From Paratrimastix pyriformis (lineage: Eukaryota > Preaxostyla > Paratrimastigidae): DNA of 64,000 nt. Below, one piece after another: positions 11,125-21,377 of this stretch; the stretch's first letter is position 1; every line of letters begins with the position of its first letter. Under the pieces are notes generated by a model. That model saw only the letters and a list, made by a program, of their open reading frames with translations, did no database searches and had not been told where the DNA came from. The stretch is taken from the NCBI GenBank assembly GCA_027972325.1, contig JAPMOS010000009.1:580001-644000 (forward strand), written 5' to 3'. The position numbers and the translations under genes are program-made.

Positions 11125-13313
11125 ATGTTCAACACGAGAAAGTCACAAAAGGTTGATCTTCTTCCCCGTTCTCCTTCTCACAATTGGCTCGATTTCGTTA
11201 GATTGTCCAAATTCCAGCCCCAGCGACGGCCGATCTTTGGGAACGCCTCCCGCCCGAACGCTGCGGACCATCGTGGAGGCATCTCCGAGCCCATACATTG
11301 CCTATCTTCAGTTGCTCAGCCTTTCGCATACCATTCGCGCAAACATTCGGGGCACTCTCCGCGAACTTTCCTTTGTTGACCCCGACCCGGTGTTCCCATT
11401 CAGCATCAGACCCAGACTCACCATCGATACGCTGGCCGCAATCGTCGGCCCCTGCAAAACCCTCAGCAAACTCTCGCTTCCACATTGGTGCGATAGCGAC
11501 GTCGACGGCCTGGCCGAGGAGGCCGCTTTTGCCGGCTGGGTGGATGAGGCCTTTGGGGGACACATCCAGCTGGCCGTTCTCGAGGAGCTCCCCTTGTTCT
11601 TCGAATCTAAGTTGGAGCGCCTCTTGAGCCACCTGCCAGGGCTCGTGGAGCTCACGCTCGACTGTCAGCTCGAGATGAACGCCCCCCTGCTGGCTGCCCT
11701 GGCCCGCTCCTGCCCCGGCCTCCAGGTGCTGCGATGCGCCATCCCGGAATTCGCACATCCGGACCTCGCTGCGCTGGCGCCACTTTCGGGCGTCCTCAAA
11801 CGGCTCAGCTTCTGGGATGTTCCATATTCAGCGGACCTGGAAACTTTCGTGCGCAGCCTCTCGGTTGTGTCCCATCTGAACCTCTACAGCTGTCCTCCAA
11901 TCCCTCGCCCCTCATCTGACCTCGCTCAAGCTGTGCGACACCTTGGGCATGATGGAGCTTCCCGGTCCTGAAATCTGCCAACTGGAGAAGCTCTCCTTGA
12001 CCCTGGAGTTGGGCTCCTTTCCTCCGCTGCCCCGGCTGCTGGCCGCCAACCGGGCCACTTTGCGCCGCCTCGTCCTGGATCTCGATTTGGAGGCCACTGA
12101 AACCGCACCATTGATGGCCTCGCTGAGCGCCCTGCCCCACCTGACTTCCCTATTTTTGGAAGTGCGTGGCCCTTGCTGCTCCCTCGCGGACCTGCCCCCG
12201 GCCCTGGTCGACCGGTTGGAACAACTCGACGTTGCCCTCGGCGACATCGAGCCGGATGGGGTGCAGACCATCGCCAGCAGTCACCTTCAGCGGCTTTGGC
12301 TCTGGGTGAACATGGGCCCCATGTCCTGGCTGGCGCTGCGCTGCCCAGTTCTCGTGGGTCTCTGCACGAACTGCCAACCGGCATCCTTGCAGTGTCCCCG
12401 ACTTCGGACCATCGATACGATCGCCCAGAGCTTGGACGGGTCGTCCCCCATGCCCGACCTGGAAGTTGTGACGCGCTCCGCTGCTTTTCGTGATGATTCG
12501 GAGGCGTGGACGGACCCCGCCTGGCTGCTGACCGAGTCGCCACGGCTGCGAGTGCTTTCCCACGCACGCCTGACCCAACCCGACCTGCTGGCCAGGCTCT
12601 GCGCCTGCGGGTCGCTGGTCCGCCTGACACAGCTGCGCCTGGATGTGAATCAGCTCCCCAACCCGCTTGTCCTGCGGCTGCCGGGGCAGCTGCTTCACCT
12701 CGGCATCAAACTCAAGATGAAGGGCGACAACGCCGACGGGCATCTCCCGCTCGACCTGCAGGTGGATGCCTCGGGGCTCCTCGACTTCTCCCTGGACATT
12801 CACGAGTCCCTGCCCTCCGTCCGGGTGCGATTGGGCGACTGCCCACACCTGATTCACCTCGGCCTCAAATCGCCTGCCAACCTCTCCTTCCAGGCGGACG
12901 AGGAGGCGGCGGAGATGCCGACGATGCAGCCCCGGAGCCTCGTCGTGGGTGGTATCGAGACGGCCAGCCTGCTTAGCCTGCTGACTCGGCACGGGGCCCG
13001 TCTGCACGAGATCACGGCTGCAGGACTCCGAGTGACAAACGAAGAATTGCCGCAGTTGATGGGGGCCCTGCCTGGGCTGCCCCGGCTGACCAGCCTCGAC
13101 CTGAATGTCTCTGGAGTCTCGTCCGAGCTGTCGTTTGCCTGCCCCAAGCTGCGAACCCTCAAATTGAACGAGTTGCCCGGCGAGATCAAGGTTGTGCTGG
13201 CCTGCCCGCTGCTGGAGCAGCTCCGGGGCGTCAAGGGTGGCCAGCTGGAGTTTGCCCTGCCCGCCCCCAAACTGGTCCCCTTGCCCCCTGATGCGAGTGA
13301 GAAAGCAGCATAG
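11125..13313 (+). CDS. F-box / leucine-rich-repeat protein (frame broken twice)
   Basis: Probably an SCF ubiquitin-ligase substrate adaptor. After a short first exon (MFNTRKSQ, from 11125) an intron ending at TTAG (about 11198) leads into DLWERLPPE, then in another frame TLRTIVEASPSPYIAYLQLLS: together an F-box helix set. About 680 residues of leucine-rich repeats follow (LSKLSLPHW, LVELTLDCQ, LKRLSFW, LTSLKLCDTLG, LHLGIKLKM), ending at 13313. The frame changes by one base at about 11258 and again at about 11885; elsewhere it is open for over 1.3 kb with no decay. That suggests sequencing errors or a very young pseudogene. The first donor (about 11143-11152) is ambiguous. No transmembrane segment. 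Confidence 0.75.
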
Positions 13314-13557
13314 CAGAGTTCCCTCGGCGGTTGTTTTCGACCGCCCTAAGGTCGCAGATGACCGTACGAGGCCTCGCACCATCCTGCAGAGACAGCTTCC
13401 ACTCCGCCCCGCTATGCGGGATCCCCTCCTTCTGACGGCTATGAACCGTGTTTTGTAAATTCGAAACCTTTTTGAGACTTCTCATTTCTTCTGTTCCCCG
13501 TCGTCCTGTGCACACCGGAATGAGGACAGGACCATTGGGGTCAACCGGCTCTCTTGA

Positions 13558-14047
13558 ATGTCTCAACACAAAATCACGTATGGTGCCGAGCTCACGACCA
13601 CGATCCAGAAGCACCTTTCTAGTTTAGCGTCTAATTTTACGCAGATGCTAGAGTCTGCCCAGGTCGGTCTCCAGGATTTCGACACCTCATGCTTTGTTCC
13701 TGTCGTTCCCTGTCGTTCAGATTGACCCTGCCCAGCCAACATCGATCGAAAATCTGCAAGTTGACATGTACTCTCAGAACATCCTCAGGACAGTGGAATC
13801 TCTTCTTCAAATAACTACCGAGATGAAGGAGCATCTTCTGCTGAGTGACTTTGCCACCATGAACGCAGAGGTGGAGCAGGAGCGCAAGGCCCTCAACACA
13901 CAAACAGAAGAATGCGCCAAGCGATTAGACGAGATCAACGCCACTCTGTCCAAGCAGGAGGCCGCCGATTGCGGGCCAACCGCCCCCCGGGCACCAGCCC
14001 CCGGGATTCCGCTCTTCCACCTTTTCAGTGCCCCCGAGCACACGTGA
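13558..14047 (+). CDS. MED22: Mediator complex subunit 22
   Basis: Head-module subunit of Mediator, which links activators to RNA polymerase II. Exons 13558-13662 and 13721-14047, joined through a GTCGGT donor in phase 0. The product (about 144 aa) has the MED22 helical core: LASNFTQMLESAQ, then a helix NLQVDMYSQNILRTVESLL, MKEHLLLSDFATMN, and a C-terminal coiled coil (NTQTEECAKRLDEINATL). Human MED22 has the same order ([42 protein letters not shown]). The Pro/Ala-rich tail after residue 120 is not conserved and could conceal a further splice. Confidence 0.85.
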
Positions 14048-14694
14048 GCCGCCCCGCCCTGCGACCAAATATCACTTCGGCTGACGCGTCGGAAGCAGAC
14101 CACCGAGTCCACCACCCTGCACTCGCCGCGCGCGGCTTGGGTGGGTCTCAACCCCCCCCCCCCGCCCATCCACCCCTACCCATCCACCGTTCCCCAGTTG
14201 GTTCTTCACCGTGGGGGTCCGACAAACGCACCGGATCGACTGGCAATCCCTCCCAACTTGGGACATTCGTCAGCGTACGGCGGTGGGACGGATGGCAACC
14301 TGCCCCGGTTCGTTCGGACGCGCTCGCCTCCAATTGGGCAGGGCAGGGCCAACGGAACGGGGTGGAGAAGTTCGACAGGCGGGCGGAGAGGCGTCCTTCT
14401 TTCCATCACCCTGGCATTCCTCCCTGGCGCACAGGAAGGAGGGAGGGGGGGGGGGGGGGGGGGGAGACCCAGCTCGCAACATCTCGCCCATGCGGATCCC
14501 GGCAAAGAATGCCCGAAATATGTAACCGAACCAGCAGCCACTTGACCGTTTGAAGGCAACCAACCTTGTAGTGAACCGCCCGGAGCCAGTCATCGTGCCG
14601 GCGGCTGTCACTGCTCCTCGGGGCTGTTCGCAATCTCCAGTCAGCCGTTTTTCGATTTGTTTTTGAATCTTTCGCGCGCTGGGCTGTCCTTTCG
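14048..14694 (+). other. Gap between MED22 and ARL13B
   Basis: GC-rich with C and G runs (about 14150 and 14449-14464), then AT-richer sequence approaching the ARL13B start. It should hold the MED22 3' UTR and the ARL13B promoter. Several short overlapping frames show no protein-like composition. Confidence 0.4.
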
Positions 14695-17600
14695 ATGTTC
14701 CACTTGATGCGCAACCTGTACCGGTCCTGTAAAAAGCAGCGGGAAAAACGTGTGACAATTGTTCTCTTGGGTCTGGACAATGCGGGCAAGACGACCCTCC
14801 TGGCGCATATAAAAGGAAGTCTGTCTTTTTCTAATGTTCTCTGCTTCAAGCATCTGTCCCCACTCTCTTAGACCCGATCACTGAAACATATCCGTCGATT
14901 GGTTTCACTCCATCCCAGGTGGTTAATTGGGGACGGTATTCCCTGGTTTTTTACGATCTGGGTGGAAGTAAAAACTTTCGGGGCATCTGGGATTCCTATT
15001 ATGGTGAGGTCTGTCGTCTCAACCGGCCGCACACGTTTGATACGTTCCTCCTCCGGTGTCCACTCGGCAACCAAGGTGCACGGCGCCATCTACGTGGTCG
15101 ATAGCGCCGACAGGAGGCGTCTCGAGGAGTCGCGGAAGGAGTTCGAGGCCATCCTCCAACATAAATACTTCAAGGACAAGCCCCTCCTCATGTCCGGCCC
15201 CCGCTGCCCTTCTTCTTCTGCCGCCGTTACGACCGTCACACCGTCACACCGCCACACCGTCACACCGTCACCGTCACACCGTCACACCGTCACACCGCCA
15301 CACCTTCACCTTGGACGGCTCACAGATGCGCGAACAAGCAGGACCTGCCACAGGCAGGCACCCCCACGGACATCGTAGCGGCCCTGGGGCTGCAAGAGCG
15401 CAAAACCACCTACAACATCATCCCCACCATCGCCGTGGGGCTGTCCCCGCCCGGGGCAGCGACGGCAACCACCTCTCCCGAACCCACCGGTCTGCCTGCG
15501 ACCCCGGCTGCTCCTCACTGCCATCCCCCTTGACAGGCCGGCGTGTGACGCCTGTCTCGCCCGCCGACGAGGTCGGACCCCCCCGCAGACAGGACCCCCA
15601 CGTCAAGGACGGTCTGGCGCGCTGCCCCCACTGGCGCCACACGCTCGGCGGATTTGGCTCTCTCTGGACGGGCACAGGGCTGCGCTGGCTGGTGGAGACC
15701 ATCGAGACCCACTACGGAGAGCTCAACAAGCGCATCGCGGTGGAGCACGCCGAGCAGCAGGCCGAGGTCGAGGCCGAGAAGGTTCGCCTCCCCGCTTCCC
15801 TCTGTATCAAGGGGGTTAGGACATGGGGCAAAGTCACATCTGTAGATTTTTCATCAATTGGCCACTTGGTCTAGGGGCATGATTCTTGCTTAGGGTGCAA
15901 GAGGTCGCGAGTTCGATTCTCGCAGTGGCCCACCTTTTTTCGCGTTTGTCCACTGTCGTGTCAATAAGCACGTGCTTGTTTTCACTGCGTGGTCTTCTCT
16001 ATCATCAAGCTCGATTAGCTCAGTAGAGCCAAACATTTCGTTCCGCCGCGGGTGGCAAGGTGGCAAGGTGTCTGGCGAGCAAATATAACGTTTCCGCCAT
16101 GGAAACCCCGGAACCAACTTGTTTTATAATTTTCGACGCTATTGTATCCCATAAGTTGTCCGATTTGTTAAGAAATGACACTTTGTCGACCTCGTATCTC
16201 CCCAACCGTCCACCAGCGGACGAGTTGTGCCCCGTTATCGTTTTCGATTTTCGAATCCGAGGCCATCATGCAGTGCAAACTGAATTTTGAACTTTTGATC
16301 ATATTCATGATCCTCATCTAAAACCCTTACTCAGTGATTTTTATGACTATCTGCCTTGTATGGTGATGTCGTCGAATGACAAACGCGTCGCCATACAAAG
16401 GGGGCCCCATGGTGGCTCAACGACTATCATGCAGATAGTCATAAAAATCACTGAGTAAGGGTTTTAGATGATGGGGATCATGAATATGATCAAAAAAGTT
16501 CAAAAAAATTCAGTTAAAAATTTTCACTGCAATGTGATGGCCTCGGATTCCCTATAGAAAATCGAAAAATGTGACAGACACCATTTTCGTATCTCAAACG
16601 ATAGCCCACACATGGGGCACCACGAAACGCGCAACGGGGTCGTCCGCTGATGGACGGTTGGGGAGATACGAGGTCGACAAAGTGTCATTTCTTAACAAAT
16701 CGGACAGCTTATGGGATACAATAGCGTCGCGGGAAAAATTATGGGAACCCAAAACAAGTTGGTTCCGGGGGTTTCCCCCCATGGCGGAAACGATGGCGGG
16801 GTCTATTTTGCCCGCCAGACACCTTGCCACCTTGCCACCCGCGGCGGAAGGAATAGTCGGAGCCTACAGTCGGTAGAGCGTTGCTCTAATAAGGCAACGG
16901 TCGCAGGTTCGATCCCTGCATCGAGCACATTTTTTGCCTCACGTGTTTTTTTTTTTTTTTTTTGCCCGCCCTTTCCAGCAACGCCAGCGGGAGCGGGTGG
17001 CCGCCCGGAAGGCCCAGCTGCAGAAGGAGCGCGAGGAGCGCGAGCGGCGCGAGAAGGAGCTGCTCCCCTGCCCCCAGGCTGCCCCGGCCGCCCCCCCACC
17101 GCCCCCTGCACCTCCCACCGCCTCCGCGGCCACCCCGCCTCCGCTCCCCCACCCGCCCCCATCGCCGCCCCCGCCCACTGCGGTCAGCCTGGTGCCGCCC
17201 CGAGCCGCCTTCGTGGAGGGCTTCCCCAGTCCCGACCTGAGCCCCGACCTGGCCGGCCCGGCGGGCCCCACCCGGGGTCAGACGCCCCCACCCGCCTCGG
17301 GGATGCTGCTGGGGCCCGCCGCCCCCCCGGCCTCGCCCGAGTCGCCCCTCGCCCCCCCGCAGCTCTTCGGCCAGGTCCGGCCCCCTCCCTTCCCCTTCCC
17401 CTTGCTCCCGGGGGGCGGTCCGCCGGGTGGGTTTTTTTAGTGACGTGCTGACCCCACACCGCCGCTCATCCTCATCCCACGCACACGACGGGGGCCCCTC
17501 CTTCATGCCCATCCGGGTGTCCGCAGGTGGCCCAGGCGCTGCCACTCGAGGCCGAGTCGGGCAGCCCGCTTGCCTCCCCGCCCCCCGCGGTCGCCATCAC

Positions 17601-18744
17601 CACCACCACCACCGGCCTCGGGGTTCCCCGCCGCCCACCCTCGCCCCCCTCGCCCCCCTCGCCCCCCTCGCCTTCCTCGCCCCTCGCCCCCTCGCCTTCC
17701 CTCGCCCCCCTCGCCCCCTCGCCCCCGTCGGCCCCCGGATGGACGGGGCCATCTCCACCCGGACAACAGCAACCACAGCGGTCCCGGCCCCCACCAGGTC
17801 CGCCCGCCCACCCCGCCTGCCTTCCTCTTCATCCGCGCCCCCTACTCCCGTCCGCAGTGCCCGCGCGTCGGGACCCTCCCGCCCAGCATCAGCGGGGCGG
17901 CCTCATGGGCTGCCCCACCGCGCCTCCGAGCGGGACACGGCCATCCCGGCCCTGGCCCTGGCCGCCCACCCGGCCCTGCTGGCCACCCCCACCCCCGCCA
18001 CGGGCCCCCTTCGGCACGCGGCAGTGCCCGCTCCGGTCCGCGGCTGCAGCGGCGAGCGGGGAGCGAGCGGCTGAGGCGGGGCGAGCGGGGGGGACGGGGG
18101 GAGGGGGGCGTTCTGGGGCCTGGGCTTGGGCACTCGATCATGTTTGGCTCTCGCTGTCGCCCCTGCCCAGTCCACGGGACCCGGGGCGACGAGCCCGGGG
18201 TTGCCATGGCCGCCGAGGAGGACCCCGAGTTCGCAGAGCAGGAGCGCGAGCGCGCCTACCGATCTCATCTGATGGTCCGCCTGCCGTCTCCATCTGCGCG
18301 TCGGTGGTCTAGTGGTAGAATATCACGTTGCCATCGTGGTGACCCGGGTTCAATTCCCGGCCGACGCATCATCTTTTACACTTTCTTTCGCAGGCACAAC
18401 GGACCTCGGTGGCGCCGCCTCAGCTAGGGGACGAGAACGCGAGCGTGGCCGAGTCGGACCTGTCCCAGGAGGGCGGCGACCCGGGGCTGGGGCTGGGCCT
18501 CATCGGGGTGGCCGACCTGCCCCGGCCCACCAGCGCCCAGCGGCGGCTGCGGGACGCCCAGCGGGACGCCGAGCGGGACTTCCTGGCCCAGGGCGAGGAG
18601 GCCCAGCCGCCCCTGGAGGTGCCCGGGGTCGTGGGGGTGCCCCCGGGGTCGGCACGGTCGGCCTTCGAGCGCGCCCGGGCCAGCAGCGGGGGCTGCCTGG
18701 CCAGGCCGGCAGAGGGGGGCCTCGCCCCAGTGCCCACCGAGTAG
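14695..18744 (+). CDS. ARL13B: ARL13B-type ciliary small GTPase
   Basis: ARL13B acts at the ciliary membrane as a GTPase and ARL3 exchange factor. Exons: 14695-14818, 14872-15008, 15076-15191, 15326-15489, 15537-15571, 15593-15611, 15678-15781, 16979-17374, 17527 onward, one ending at 18274, and a last one 18394-18744. MFHLMRNLYRSCKK resembles the palmitoylated N-terminus of animal ARL13B. GTPase motifs are GLDNAGKTT, DLGGSKNFRGIW (no switch II Gln, as in the family) and CANKQDLPQ. A coiled coil follows (HAEQQAEVEAEK...QKEREERERREKEL), then a long Pro-rich tail. One exon is only 19 nt. Introns 15782-16978 and 18275-18393 carry tRNA genes. Exon limits between 17527 and 18274 are uncertain. Confidence 0.9.
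15235..15312. repeat. CCGTCACA short tandem repeat
   Basis: About ten copies of CCGTCACA/CCGCCACA in an ARL13B intron. Confidence 0.9.
15860..15931 (+). tRNA. tRNA-Pro(AGG), intronic
   Basis: A 72-nt cloverleaf: acceptor stem GGCCACT/AGTGGCC, A box TGGTCTAGGGG, anticodon loop TTAGGGT (anticodon AGG), B box GTTCGATTC, discriminator C. A T run 3 nt beyond the 3' end is the Pol III terminator. It lies on the sense strand inside the ARL13B intron 15782-16978 and has no intron of its own. Confidence 0.95.
16009..16927 (+). pseudogene. tRNA-Ile(AAT) gene split by a foldback transposon
   Basis: The 5' piece (16009-16024, GCTCGATTAGCTCAGT) and 3' piece (16871-16927, from CGGTAGAGCG to CATCGAGCA) join into a perfect tRNA. 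It has acceptor stem GCTCGAT/ATCGAGC, anticodon loop CTAATAA (anticodon AAT), T loop GTTCGATCC and discriminator A, with a T run just after. An 842-bp element sits in the D loop, destroying the A box, so the gene is presumably silent. Removing the element plus one CAGT copy restores the tRNA exactly. Confidence 0.9.
16025..16866. mobile_element. Foldback/MITE-like DNA element, 842 bp, with CAGT target duplication
   Basis: The whole element is an imperfect palindrome. The left arm (about 16025-16352) and right arm (about 16433-16866) are inverted copies; TTCCGCCGCGGGTGGCAAGG near the left end matches the reverse of the right end near 16815-16852. The left arm has lost roughly 100 bp relative to the right; the rest is very similar. 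The centre holds a nested inverted pair (TTGTATGG / CCATACAA). Flanking CAGT (16021-16024 and 16867-16870) is a 4-bp target-site duplication. No transposase frame, so it is non-autonomous. It is markedly AT-richer than the surroundings. Confidence 0.85.
18298..18368 (+). tRNA. tRNA-Gly(GCC), intronic
   Basis: A 71-nt cloverleaf: acceptor GCGTCGG/CCGACGC, A box TGGTCTAGTGG, anticodon GCC in loop TTGCCAT, T loop GGTTCAATTCC, discriminator A, then CTTTT. It fills most of the 119-nt ARL13B intron 18275-18393, starting 23 nt after the GTCCGC donor and ending 25 nt before the acceptor. Confidence 0.95.
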
Positions 18745-18910
18745 CGGGCCCTCACCTCCCCGGGTTCTTCTTCCTTCCCCGGGTTCTTCTTCCTTCCCCC
18801 TCAGTGCCCCTGCGCATTCTCTGGCCCTCCGGAGGCTCCTTCCGATCTGCACACATCTCCCGCCGTCGGCCTTCGCCTCCTCCTCCCCCTCCCCCCTCCC
18901 CTATTTTTCA

Positions 18911-19653
18911 ATGGGCGCCTTAAACCGGATTGTCCCCGGTGAACCACATGCGCTCCTCATCTGTGTCGGTGGAGTCCCAAGGTGGCTGCGCCAGCATCAT
19001 ACTCTCCTCACACGTGGCCGAGACCGCACACCCACAACAGCAAGCATTTCCCCAAGCCACTCATTCGAACGGACACAGCATCACGAATGGATCACAGTTG
19101 GGGCTGGGGAGTTGTGGATGGTACGGGGCACCCTTGCGAGGCGACCGAGTGCCCATGGGAGGGGTGGGCGGCGGATGCGCGAGTGCACCCCAGGGACACT
19201 CCCACAACAGCCACAGTGGTTCTCAGCCGGGCGACCAGGTCACGCTGCGCCTCACGGCCACCGAGCCCCTCCGGGCCACCGCCGGCAGCCCCATGGAGGT
19301 GGTGATCGCGGGGCATCCCATCAGTCTGACCTCCATCCCGGGGGATGCTGCTGGCGGGACGGCCTTCGAGGCGGCCTATCGGCTGACGGGGGCGGACAGC
19401 CCGGGGCCGGTGGGCTTCACCGTGCTGCCCACGCTGGCCGACCTGGCGGGCAACACCCTCGAGGCGCCCCTGAGCGCACCCACCGAGGGCCCCGCGGTGA
19501 TCTTCTTCGGTCGGCCCTCGTCCTCGTCTTTCCCTGCTTCGGGCGCTTTCGCATGTGCCTCGGTCACCCTGCGCCCTCGCAAATTCACAGCATGTGTTCG
19601 CCTCTCTGGTGGCAGGGACGCAAGTGCTGCGCTCATCCCGATCCCTCTTTCCT

Positions 19654-19684
<31 letters not shown>

Positions 19685-20915
19685 ATCGCTCAACCAACAG
19701 GCAGCAACTGCACCCTGGCTGCTGACTGCGGCCCCAACGGGGCCTGTGTGGCTGTGGCCGCGGGCACCTTTGGCTGCCACTGCCCGCCCGGGGCTCGGGC
19801 GCTCGCTGCGAGACGGTCGAGGGCTCATGCACAGCCGATGCCGATTGCCACCACGGGGGCACCTGCCAGGGCGCGGCCCTCCAAGGCCTGCGCATGCGGG
19901 TCCGCCTGGACGGGCGACCACTGCGACACCCCTGGTCCGTCCAGAAATGGATGGCCAAGCCGATGCGGCGGCTTCCTCGGGGTCGCCCGTGGGAGGAGTG
20001 AGTGCCGTGCCAGGTGGGGCGGTGGTCAGGGTCGGGCTGTCCCTGTTCGGTCATCCTCTCCCCACTCCCCACTCCCCACTCCCCACTCCCCACTCCCCTC
20101 TCCCCATCTCCCCTCCCCACTCCCTCTCCCTCTCCCTCTCCCTCCCTCTCCACTCCCCACTCCCCACTCCCCACTCCCCATGCCCCTCGGTGCCCAGTGG
20201 CCGATGTGTACCGGTGCCTCACGGATGCCGAGTGCCAGGCGGCGGGCGACTTGAGTGCTCGCTGCGCCGCCGACGGGCTCACGACCACCGTCGAGGGGCG
20301 GTCGGCCCGGCTGTGGGGTGCCGATGCACCCGGGCCGGCTATGAGGTGACGGACACCCCATCGGGGGCACCACCTGCGCCCAGCCGGCTGTGGCGCCGGC
20401 CGCCTCCTCGGGCTCCTGGGTGCCGTACGTTGTGGGGCCCCTCGGGGCCTTCTGATCGTGGCCCTGCTGCTGGCTCTGTTCATCTGCAGGCGGGGGGGCC
20501 ACCGGCCCAGAAGGCACGGCCCTGCGAGCGGCGATGACATGAAGGTCTTTCTCTGGGCGGTGAATCGAAATTCCGGCTGCCCGGGAGAGCCGGGGTTCGG
20601 TCCATGCAGCTGACTGCTCACCCCCCCCCCCCCCCCCCCCCCCACACACACACACCCATTTTCTGTGTAGGACATTGCCATGAACCCCCTCGGGTCGTCC
20701 ATCGACCCTCCGACCCCCGACCCTTCGGCGGCCCCGGAAGGCGGCAAGGAAGTCGCTGCCGACCCGGTCTGCCCCCGGTGGAGTTCAGTCCAACCCGCTG
20801 CCCCCCTGCTCTTCCTCTTCCTCAACGGGCCCGTTCCTCCACCCCGCCCGTCCAGGTTGCCGCCATCGCCCACCCGCCCGTCGTCGTGCTGCCGCAAGGG
20901 GACGCTCTGCAGTGA
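18911..20915 (+). CDS. Type I membrane protein with Ig-like and EGF-like domains
   Basis: Unidentified surface protein. An Ig-like unit (VTLRLTATEPLRATAG ... GFTVLPTLADLAGNTLEAP) ends at a GTCGGC donor (19510). The next exon (19701-19934) has EGF-type cysteines (CTLAADCGPNGACV, FGCHCPPG, CTADADCHHGGTCQG, ACACGSAWTGDHC). A third (from about 20199) has CLTDAECQAAGDLSARC and GCRCTRAGYEVT. A membrane helix (LLIVALLLALFIC) with a basic stop-transfer follows, then two short cytoplasmic exons ending VVVLPQGDALQ. The reading frame shifts by one base several times (about 19797, 19875, 20300, 20440), mostly beside G/C runs, so it is either error-ridden or decaying. The start and any signal peptide are not identified. 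Confidence 0.5.
20058..20196. repeat. CTCCCCA heptamer tract
   Basis: CTCCCCA/CTCCCT units filling an intron of the Ig/EGF gene. Confidence 0.9.
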
Positions 20916-21377
20916 TGGTGGGTGCGGCGCTGGTGGCTGAGAGTGGCACGAAAAAGGTGCTTTCTTCTTCTCCTTCGCCGCCCAAGAACGACCGCCCAAC
21001 TCGAGTCCCGGACTCTTCCTCGTGCACAAACGCACCGAGAAAAAAAGTGTCTTTCTTTCTCCCCTTCTCCTTCCTCACACAACTTTCGTGCAACCAGAAG
21101 AGGAAACTGACCAAGAGACCCCAAAAGCGATGTTGTGTTACAAAAGGGGGAAGGGGGCCGGGGAGAGAAAAGAAGAAAAAAAACCAACAAAACCAGCAGA
21201 TCGAGGAACCAGGTCCATGAAAGCAGTCAGGCCAGGCAGGCAGCCAGGCGATCCGGAGCCACCAGCGAAGGGGCGCGCAGATGCATGGAGTGTATAAAAA
21301 AGGGGAGGGAGCGCAGATGGCATGCGGCAAGGAGAAAAATAAGCCAACAGCGGCACGGGGCGGCACGGCGAGGTTAT
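20916..21377. other. Convergent spacer, Ig/EGF gene to Niban gene
   Basis: AT-richer than the flanking exons, with A runs on both strands (about 21030-21050 and 21170-21185). It probably contains both 3' UTRs. I see no gene or RNA here. Confidence 0.4.

Noticed and set aside
11888-11930. A 40-nt intron explaining the LRR frame change (GTCCTC ... CAAG)
   Set aside because: The phase before the donor (1) does not match the phase after the acceptor (0), so it would not restore the frame.
16009-16927. A tRNA-Ile gene with a giant intron
   Set aside because: The interruption is in the D loop, not after position 37, has a 4-bp target duplication and is a palindrome: transposon insertion.
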